In this document: piece by piece, positions 22,602 through 28,561 of the stretch | How the letters are laid out: every line of letters starts with the position of its first letter | Position numbering within the stretch: position 1 is the first letter of the stretch | DNA from: an uncultured Collinsella sp. | GTDB lineage: Bacteria > Actinomycetota > Coriobacteriia > Coriobacteriales > Coriobacteriaceae | Length of the DNA stretch: 28,561 nt | Direction: 5' to 3' | Assembly: GCA_900540945.1 (NCBI GenBank) | Contig: UQHQ01000026.1 | Location: forward strand, 1 to 28,561 | Program-made: the position numbers and the translations under genes | Notes under the pieces: model-generated | The model's database searches: none | Told to the model about the DNA's origin: nothing | Seen by the model: only the letters and a program-made list of their open reading frames with translations

Positions 22602-22680
22602 AAAAATGAGACACGCCGTTGGCGAAAATGAGACACGTGATATCGGGCATCGGATGTATCATTTGCAAAAATGAGTCCAC
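22602..22680 (+). promoter_or_regulatory. Three direct AAAATGAGACACG-type repeats upstream of the surface-protein gene
   Basis: AAAAATGAGACACG (22602-22615), GAAAATGAGACACG (22624-22637) and the more divergent AAAAATGAGTCCAC (22667-22680) lie 22 and 43 bases apart, close to two and four helical turns. The second fills the spacer of a weak promoter candidate (TTGGCG 22619-22624, TATCGG 22641-22646). They look like binding sites for a regulator of the gene starting at 22707. Confidence 0.45.
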
Positions 22681-22706
22681 TCCACTCGAATAAAGCGAGG
22701 TCCCTC

Positions 22707-25700
22707 ATGTACGTTCCACACCCACGTATCCGTAGGCTGTCGAAAATCCCGCTTGTTGGGACGGCGGCGCTTGCTGCGTTGATCGCCACGAGCGTCGCCT
22801 GCTTCACGGCCACGCCCCAGGTTGCCCAGGCGGCAGACGCGCCCGCAATCACCGATATGACCGAGCAGGATTATCAAGCCCTGGGTCTGGGCACGAGCGA
22901 GGATATTCCGGCCGATACCGTTGGCCCCTATTCCACTGATACCCCCACGACGTTTGCCACGCGCAGCGAGGTCTATATGGCAGCTAACGGTAGCCATGGC
23001 AATCGCTACACTCTGCGCGACAAGCTCGAGAACGTCGAGCGCGGTGACATTGGCGGCAGCAGCAAACTCACCGATGGCTATGGAAGTGTGTGGGGCGCCG
23101 CAAAGTTCTGGCAAAACGTCAACAACTTCGATACGAACAGCGATCTCTACAAGCATAGCGACTACGGTGGCGGCGCCTGGTCGTACCTAAGCAACAATGA
23201 GTCCTCAACAGTACTCGCCAACGACAACAACGGTTTCTCGGGCATTCACGCCACGAGTGTTGAGTTCTGCAGCGACGCCAGCACGGGCAAAAAGAGCCGC
23301 GTTGCCGAGCTCCGTGCCTACGGCGACAGTTCCTCCACGACGATTGACGGCAAGTCATACGCCGGAAAGGTTGAGCTGGTCCTCTACTCGTTTAGCAACG
23401 GGCGTACGCGCACTCTCGACACACACCTGCCGGTGACGGTCAACACTAATATGATGTACGAAGGCCGTTTTAAGTACCTGGATGCCGGTTACCTGCAAGA
23501 GCACGACGCCGTCTTTGATGTCGAGGCGGGCGATGTCGATGGCGACGGCGTCGACGAGCTTTTTGTCTACGCGGGCTGCTATGTCGACGAGAACGGCGTG
23601 CGCAAGGCTGTAGTCGACATGTATGACTTGGAGGGCGGCAACTGGAAGCAAAGCGTCGTCAAGATCGATGCCGGTAACGCCGCGGACTACACCACGCACA
23701 ACAAGGGCGGGAACGACTCCTGGACGCAGCTTCAGTCAGCTCCTGTCGTTTCGCTAGCGGCCGGCGACCTCGATCGCGATTTTTGCGATGACCTCGCCAT
23801 CGTGGTCTCGGCACCCTACGGCAAGAAGAATATTGATAAGTCGACGCATTGCGAGCTGTTTTCGTGGGATGCATCCAAGGGTGCGCTCGTCCATGTCGAT
23901 GCTCTGGGCGACGCGGGCGCAATCTCCCTCTCCGCGAACGGCAAGACCATGGTCGCTGCGAGTGCGACGTTCGGCACGTTTGCCGCCTACGATGAAGAAG
24001 GAAAGAAGACGGGTGAAACCGTCACGGGCCTTATTCTTGCGGGCTATGACTGGCAACGCAGCGCTTTTGATTACGGCGCTTCTGACGGCAGCAAGGGGCT
24101 GTACGGCGCGCTGTACCGCTACGCGTATTTTGACTCGGAGTCTGGCGAGTTCAAGCTTTCCGATTGTAAGGAATACAGAGACGGGCTCCTTGCCTCCTAT
24201 GGGCTGATGCATGTGCCCAACAGCGCATGGAAGGATAGCGCTCAGGATAAGCGCTATCCGTGCACCTTGGCGCCTATTGCCCTTGCCACTGCCAACCTTG
24301 ACGGCCTGTCCGAGCAGCTGGCGGTTGACGAGGTGCTCGTGGGCGGCGATGTGTTCCGCGACTTTGCCTGCAACACGGCACAGAGCGGGGCTCAGGGCTT
24401 GGGGTCCATGGTCGGAACCATGAGCATGAGCGGTCAGCAATACAACAGCAGCAACAAGCATGACCACAAGGGTATAGAGCAGGTGTGGATCAGCGACGTC
24501 AAGGCGGGCGGCGTCTCGGGTTCGGACCGCTATAACGAGAGCTTTATCGCCGTGGTGGGCAAGCACCGCGACGAGGACCTGCGCAAGAACGATGACTACT
24601 ATTGGATGACCGCCTCGCATTTTTCGCTCGACGAGAACGGAAAGGTGCGCCGCGGCGAGGAGCAGGTGATTAGCGAGAGCAACCGTCGCGGCACTACCTA
24701 CGGCACATTTATCTCGCTCGCGCTGCCCGATGTCGACAACGACAGCGTCAAGATCACGTACAAGGACCGCTACAAGGTCTATACCAACCCGCGCGTGCTT
24801 GCCGTGCTGCAGGATGCGCCCTATGTTGAGGATCTGGAGCAGGCATACGGCTATCTGGTGTTGGGCGGCACGTCATACGGAGAGGAAAAGGGCACGGGGA
24901 CATCCCAGGGCTATACCATTGGCGCCGAGTTGGGCGTTGCCGTCGAGGTGCAGACCGGTCCGCCCCTGGTCGCGATGAATGCTTCAGTCGATTTTGCCGC
25001 CGAGGGATGCTATGACTACCGGAGCGAGCGCACGGTCAGCGCAAGCGTAAGCTATGAGTCGCATGCCGGCGAGGGCGACAAGGCCGTGCTCTACACGATT
25101 CCGATGGTCTATTACGAGTATGAGATCGAAAATGAGGAAACTGGTGGCAAGGGCGTGATGGCGGCGCCCGTGTCGCTCGGCGCGCAGACCTCGGTCGTTA
25201 ATGTCGAGGCCTATGACCGCATTGCCAAACAGCACAATATGACGCCGCTCAGCTACTTTTTGACCAACCGGTCGGGAGAACCCGGAACCTATCAAACGAC
25301 GCTCAACGGCGAGACTCCCGTTGGGGATTCCTTTGGCCTGGGCAAGCCTGGCGTAACGCGCGCCTACACGCACGATGGGTTTAACGGCGCCGCCGCGCAG
25401 TCGGGGGCGAGCATTGAGCAGACCATCGAAGTCGAGGAGGGCAGGGAGCAGGAGCTCGAGCTCGGCTTGACGCTGAACGGCAGCGTTGTCATGGGCGCGA
25501 AGCTCGCAAAGCACGAGTTGTTTGGCGGCCTGTGCTTTGGTGCCAACGCCGGCTTTACTACGGGTAACTCCTCGAGTGAATCGACCGAATACGGCGGCAC
25601 CGTCGACAACCTGCCCGAGGCCGCGCAGGGCAAGTACGGTTTTGTGTGGCGTCTGGGCGTCAACGCGGTGGATGTCGACAAGTTCGAGGCAGACTCGGGC

Positions 25701-26795
25701 GACAAGCTCGGCACCAAGGACACCGACCAGTTCTGGATCGTGGGCTATGACGTTAAGGACGTCGAGATGCCCGACGCGCCGGCCGTGACGGGCTTTACGG
25801 CAAACGCCGTCGATTCGACCAGCGTTACGTTTAGCTGGGACGATGTACTCGCAAACAAGAGTGGCTTTAGCTACGGCGTGGGCATGCTGCAGAGCAATGC
25901 GGCGGATGCGGTCGTCAATAGCTGGAAGATTGCCGACAACACGCAGACCTCGCTCAAGTGGGATGGGCTGCAGCCCAATACGGAGTATCGATTCGCCATC
26001 GCCGCCGTTAAGAATGGATCCACGACCGAAACAGGTATTCGCTCGGCAATCATCACGGTCAAGACCATGCCCGATGGCATGACGATGACCGTGAGCGGAC
26101 CTGCGGCGGATGCTGCGGAGGGGTCGGATCTTGGATACGACTCTTCGGTTGAGCGCGCGGCGGGAAGCCACCTGACGCTCTCGGCGATTGGCCATGTGAA
26201 GCAACTCGGTGCCGACGATAGCGAAACAGGGCTGGCACCGACCTATATGTGGTACCGCAAGGGCCGCGGCGAGACAGAGTTTAAGCTCGTGGGTGCCGAT
26301 GGCAACCTCGCGGCTGGAACGGCCTCAAAGCTCGAGATTGACCTGACCGCAGACGATGACGGTGCGCAGTATTACTGCCACGTGGGATACAACGACGTGG
26401 GCCTCGACACCGGCACGACGCTCGTGAATATCGAGGCCGAGGAGACGGCGCCCACAACGGTGAACGCCACCCCGATCCGCACGCGCCGCCTGTTCTCACA
26501 GGCAAGTGCGGGCGCCAAGAAGTTCCTGGACCATACGCTGGTAAACACCGCCGGCCCAACCGATTCCGAAGGCTCAAAGGACCCCGAGACTCCTGAGACC
26601 CCGACGAACCCGGACAAGCCCAAGTCCGACAACGGAGCTAAGACCGACACCAAGGTCAAGACTACGACCACAGCGAAGAACCTCGCAAACACCGGCGACC
26701 AAACATTCGCCCTAGTCGCCACCGCAGCAGCAGCGGGAGCAACGCTCGTAGTGATAGCCCTCATCATGCTGATCAAGCGCCGCAAGACCCACTAG
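22707..26795 (+). CDS. Giant sortase-anchored surface protein with FG-GAP-like, FN3 and Ig-like domains
   Basis: A 1362-residue cell-wall protein. A signal peptide runs to about residue 48 (basic start, GTAALAALIATSVACFTA, then AQAADA). DxDxDGxxD repeats resembling FG-GAP/VCBS calcium-binding blades occur near 274-282 (DVDGDGVDE) and ~352-360 (DLDRDFCDD). The large middle region (~400-1010) I do not recognise; parts near 745-800 and 920-960 alternate hydrophobic and polar residues. A fibronectin type III domain spans ~1021-1119 and an Ig-like domain ~1128-1241. A Pro/Thr/Lys wall-spanning stretch, the sortase motif LANTG (~1325), a membrane helix and the tail KRRKTH follow. The ATG at 22707 has GCGAGG upstream; an ATG at 22671 lacks one. 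An adhesin, binding protein or secreted enzyme scaffold is plausible. Confidence 0.85.
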   Translation: MYVPHPRIRRLSKIPLVGTAALAALIATSVACFTATPQVAQAADAPAITDMTEQDYQALGLGTSEDIPADTVGPYSTDTPTTFATRSEVYMAANGSHGNRYTLRDKLENVERGDIGGSSKLTDGYGSVWGAAKFWQNVNNFDTNSDLYKHSDYGGGAWSYLSNNESSTVLANDNNGFSGIHATSVEFCSDASTGKKSRVAELRAYGDSSSTTIDGKSYAGKVELVLYSFSNGRTRTLDTHLPVTVNTNMMYEGRFKYLDAGYLQEHDAVFDVEAGDVDGDGVDELFVYAGCYVDENGVRKAVVDMYDLEGGNWKQSVVKIDAGNAADYTTHNKGGNDSWTQLQSAPVVSLAAGDLDRDFCDDLAIVVSAPYGKKNIDKSTHCELFSWDASKGALVHVDALGDAGAISLSANGKTMVAASATFGTFAAYDEEGKKTGETVTGLILAGYDWQRSAFDYGASDGSKGLYGALYRYAYFDSESGEFKLSDCKEYRDGLLASYGLMHVPNSAWKDSAQDKRYPCTLAPIALATANLDGLSEQLAVDEVLVGGDVFRDFACNTAQSGAQGLGSMVGTMSMSGQQYNSSNKHDHKGIEQVWISDVKAGGVSGSDRYNESFIAVVGKHRDEDLRKNDDYYWMTASHFSLDENGKVRRGEEQVISESNRRGTTYGTFISLALPDVDNDSVKITYKDRYKVYTNPRVLAVLQDAPYVEDLEQAYGYLVLGGTSYGEEKGTGTSQGYTIGAELGVAVEVQTGPPLVAMNASVDFAAEGCYDYRSERTVSASVSYESHAGEGDKAVLYTIPMVYYEYEIENEETGGKGVMAAPVSLGAQTSVVNVEAYDRIAKQHNMTPLSYFLTNRSGEPGTYQTTLNGETPVGDSFGLGKPGVTRAYTHDGFNGAAAQSGASIEQTIEVEEGREQELELGLTLNGSVVMGAKLAKHELFGGLCFGANAGFTTGNSSSESTEYGGTVDNLPEAAQGKYGFVWRLGVNAVDVDKFEADSGDKLGTKDTDQFWIVGYDVKDVEMPDAPAVTGFTANAVDSTSVTFSWDDVLANKSGFSYGVGMLQSNAADAVVNSWKIADNTQTSLKWDGLQPNTEYRFAIAAVKNGSTTETGIRSAIITVKTMPDGMTMTVSGPAADAAEGSDLGYDSSVERAAGSHLTLSAIGHVKQLGADDSETGLAPTYMWYRKGRGETEFKLVGADGNLAAGTASKLEIDLTADDDGAQYYCHVGYNDVGLDTGTTLVNIEAEETAPTTVNATPIRTRRLFSQASAGAKKFLDHTLVNTAGPTDSEGSKDPETPETPTNPDKPKSDNGAKTDTKVKTTTTAKNLANTGDQTFALVATAAAAGATLVVIALIMLIKRRKTH

Positions 26796-26822
26796 TAGCC
26801 AGTCGAACATATCGACAACCCA

Positions 26823-26860
26823 AAAACCCGGGTAGCCAAAAAACAGGCCACCCGGGTTTT
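26823..26860 (+). terminator. Terminator of the surface-protein gene
   Basis: Arms 26823-26837 and 26846-26860 pair at 14 of 15 bases (AAAACCCGGGTAGCC), ending in TTTT. It lies 28 bases past the stop codon and has A-rich flanks that could also work on the other strand. Confidence 0.85.
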
Positions 26861-26883
26861 CTGTTGAGTGGAGACTCCGCAAG

Positions 26884-27238
26884 CGGAAACTGCATCCCAC
26901 AATTAGCGCCCGGAACGGGACACATTTTCCGTCAAGCCCTCATCCGGAAAATCCATCCCAGTTTGAGCGCCCAGACCGGGACGCACTTTCCCAAAGGGTC
27001 CTCAACGGGAAACTGCGTCCCATAATTAGGCCGAGAAATGGGATGAACTTTCCCAATGAGAGCCAACCGGAAACCACGTCCCAGAATCAGCCCCCAAAGT
27101 GGGACGCACTTTCCCAACGAGCCTCAACCGGAAAATACATCCCGGAATCCAGCTGAATAGTGGGACACACTTTCCCAATCGGGTCCCAAGCGGAAACTGC
27201 ATCCCATTCCAGACAAGAATTCTGGGACACGGTTTCCG
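26884..27238. repeat. Right array of alternating inverted 15-bp motifs, 61-62-bp period
   Basis: The same motif as the left array occurs forward at 26917, 26978, 27040, 27101, 27162 and 27224, and reversed at 26884, 26945, 27007, 27068, 27129 and 27191. The period alternates between 61 and 62 bp, with 28 and 33 bases between neighbours. It starts 24 bases after the surface-protein terminator and stops just before the terminator of the minus-strand gene. Loops again approximate AATGAGnCTCAAC. Together with the two stem-loops and terminators it fills the 680-base gap between the two genes. Confidence 0.88.
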
Positions 27239-27243
27239 GATGC

Positions 27244-27268
27244 AAAAAAGGCCACATGACGTGGCCTT
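27244..27268 (-). terminator. Rho-independent terminator of the LTA-synthase-like gene
   Basis: A perfect 8-bp stem AAGGCCAC/GTGGCCTT (27248-27255 with 27261-27268), followed on the minus strand by six T's (complement of 27244-27249). It lies ~210 bases past the stop codon at 27476, so the transcript would include the structured element at 27325-27455. Confidence 0.8.
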
Positions 27269-27324
27269 CAACTTATATATGTTCAGCAGGTGTCTCCATG
27301 ACAAGCCGCGCTTCAACACCGAGG

Positions 27325-27455
27325 CGTCTGCCCGGCGACGCGGAACGTAAGGTTCATCGCGAGTTCCGCACGAGCCGGAGAGCACTTAATGTGCTCTCCG
27401 TGCGAGCAGGACTGTCCGAGCAGGGAACCTTACGTTCCGCGCCGCCGGGCAGACG
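27325..27455 (+). repeat. Structured stem-loop element, right copy
   Basis: Outer arms 27325-27354 and 27426-27455 match at 29 of 30 bases. An inner hairpin GGAGAGCAC-TTAAT-GTGCTCTCC lies near 27377-27399. The shoulders CATCGCGAGTTCCGCACG and GCAGGACTGTCCGAGCAGGG are shared with the copy at 21948-22076, which lies in the opposite orientation. It sits between the right array and the LTA-synthase-like gene. Confidence 0.8.
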
Positions 27456-27475
27456 AACCAGTTATGAGCGACCCG

Positions 27476-28561
27476 CTACTTGATCTTGGTCGTGCCCGGT
27501 GCCAGGTTGGGGTCGGTCTCGTTGGCCTCGGTCTGGAAGTGCTCGGTGTACACGTTCTTGCCGTCGCGGAACATCTCGTAGTACTGCATCTTGGCGTAAT
27601 CTTCGCGCGCCTTGGTGGCGGCTGCGGCGGCGGCATCGTCACCGGTGACGTTGGAGGAAAGCGCCCAGCGCAGGCTGGCGTCCTCGTAGCCCACCGAGTT
27701 GATGGCGGGCAGCGACTCGCGCAGCGTCATGTGCGCTTTCTGGTAGTCGGTCAGCGGTGCGCCGATCAGCTGCATAAGCTGCGTGGACAGGTAGTTGGTG
27801 GACAGGTCGTCGACCTCGCTCGTCTGGTCGCAGCCGGCAACGTCGTAGTTGGCCCAGATGATGTAGTCGGTCTGCCACAGACGTTCCTGGTGCGTGGCAT
27901 CGTCCTCGCCGGTAAACCACTTGTCGTTGAACTTGGACGGGAAGAACGGCTGGTGGTCGCCCCAGAACACCACGACTACCTTACGGTCGAGCTTGCTCAG
28001 GGCGTTGAGGAAGTAGCGAAGCGCCTGGTCGGACTGCTCGATGCACGAGACATACTCGTCGACATCGGAGAGCGTGCCGTCCTCGACGGTCTTGGCATCC
28101 AGATCGGTCGTATCGATATTCAGGTGCATCTGCTTATCGACCGGCAGCAGACCCGTATCGTAGCCCGAGTGGTTCTGCATGGTCACGTCGAAGATAAACT
28201 GCGGATCGGCGTTCTGGTCGAGCAGCTCAAGAATCTTGTCGTAGGTAGCCTGGTCGGTCACCATGCCGCGCAAGGTGTCGGCTCCCTGGAAATCGTTGAT
28301 GGACAGGAACTGATCAAAGCCAAAGTCCTTGTAGACGTTCTCGCGGTTCCAGTTGGTTGCGTGATTGGGGTGCATAGCCGTGGTGGAATAGCCGAGCGAT
28401 TTGAACTGCTCTGCCAGGTTCCCGGTCGTTTCCATGTTGTAGATGGTGTAGGGGTACACGCCCGAGCCCAGGTTGGCCATGGAGTTGCCGGTCATAAACT
28501 CAAACTCGGTATTGGCGGTGCCGCCGCCGGAGGCGCCCACGCAGAGCTTGCCCGTCGACGA
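27476..28561 (-). CDS. LTA-synthase-family sulfatase domain protein, partial
   Basis: This is the C-terminal part (361 codons) of a lipoteichoic-acid-synthase-like phosphoglycerol transferase; the frame stays open to the window edge, so the membrane-spanning N-terminus lies beyond 28561. The fold is of the alkaline-phosphatase/sulfatase type. GGGTANTEFEFMTG holds the expected nucleophilic Thr; FDVTMQNHSGYD and VVVFWGDHQPFFPS carry metal-binding His and Asp residues. The family polymerises or transfers glycerol phosphate outside the membrane, or modifies related wall polymers. The C-terminal ~60 residues, after the catalytic core, are an Ala/Asp-rich extension. Its 3' region carries the structured stem-loop and terminator described separately. 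Confidence 0.9.
   Translation of the reverse strand, partial: SSTGKLCVGASGGGTANTEFEFMTGNSMANLGSGVYPYTIYNMETTGNLAEQFKSLGYSTTAMHPNHATNWNRENVYKDFGFDQFLSINDFQGADTLRGMVTDQATYDKILELLDQNADPQFIFDVTMQNHSGYDTGLLPVDKQMHLNIDTTDLDAKTVEDGTLSDVDEYVSCIEQSDQALRYFLNALSKLDRKVVVVFWGDHQPFFPSKFNDKWFTGEDDATHQERLWQTDYIIWANYDVAGCDQTSEVDDLSTNYLSTQLMQLIGAPLTDYQKAHMTLRESLPAINSVGYEDASLRWALSSNVTGDDAAAAAATKAREDYAKMQYYEMFRDGKNVYTEHFQTEANETDPNLAPGTTKIK

Noticed and set aside
22116..22631. A 171-codon open frame, and several minus-strand frames, across the left array
   Set aside because: The repeat period is 62 bp, not a multiple of three, so each unit is read in a different frame. The resulting peptides are low-quality and lack ribosome sites. 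Similar frames occur in the right array for the same reason.
22671..22706. Earlier start for the giant surface protein
   Set aside because: The ATG at 22671 lies in the third AAAATGAG repeat and has no ribosome site; ATG 22707 has GCGAGG and gives a normal signal peptide.
21948..27455. Classical transposon or integron
   Set aside because: No transposase or integrase is present, and no target-site duplication was recognised. The bracketing elements are themselves palindromic rather than simple terminal repeats.

Overview
The window is a high-GC, gene-dense chromosomal stretch from a Gram-positive bacterium. It carries an LTA-synthase-type sulfatase, a sortase-type (LANTG) surface protein, and tadA followed by an SRP RNA. 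Codon usage, the long intergenic inverted repeats and the gene set suggest an actinobacterial gut anaerobe of the Coriobacteriia, perhaps Collinsella. That taxonomic placement is inference from general resemblance, not a search.

Layout. Positions 1-5000: a hairpin-rich edge, a GntR/FCD regulator (-) divergent from a YeiH-type transporter (+), an NtrC-like regulator whose AAA+ domain has lost its ATPase residues, a single-span membrane protein, and a nitroreductase (-). Positions 5200-9940: a small conserved-looking protein with a strong terminator, then a MarR regulator overlapping a two-gene ABC exporter operon. Its promoter spacer and early transcribed region each hold a copy of one 14-bp repeat. 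Positions 10047-13816: serine acetyltransferase (-), DedA membrane protein, branched-chain aminotransferase, LemA (-). Positions 14028-17090: TetR regulator, tRNA-Ser(UGA) (-), a fusion of tRNA adenosine deaminase to glycerate kinase, several long inverted repeats, and the 4.5S/SRP RNA. Positions 17428-21144: a second, paralogous two-gene ABC exporter. Positions 21348-21905: a flavodoxin-like protein.

The most unusual part is 21948-27455. A gene for a ~1360-residue wall-anchored protein is bracketed on both sides by (i) an array of alternating inverted 15-bp motifs with a strict 61-62 bp period and, outside that, (ii) a ~130-bp structured stem-loop. The two stem-loops are homologous and lie in opposite orientation. 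They share internal-loop sequences, but their stems differ by compensatory changes that keep the pairing. The order is stem-loop, array, gene, array, stem-loop. I do not recognise this as a described element.

Both ABC exporters look like asymmetric heterodimers: the first gene of each pair has Asp for the catalytic Glu and Gln for the switch His, and the second gene is canonical at those sites but has an SQGQ signature. The window ends inside the LTA-synthase-like gene, which continues past position 28561.
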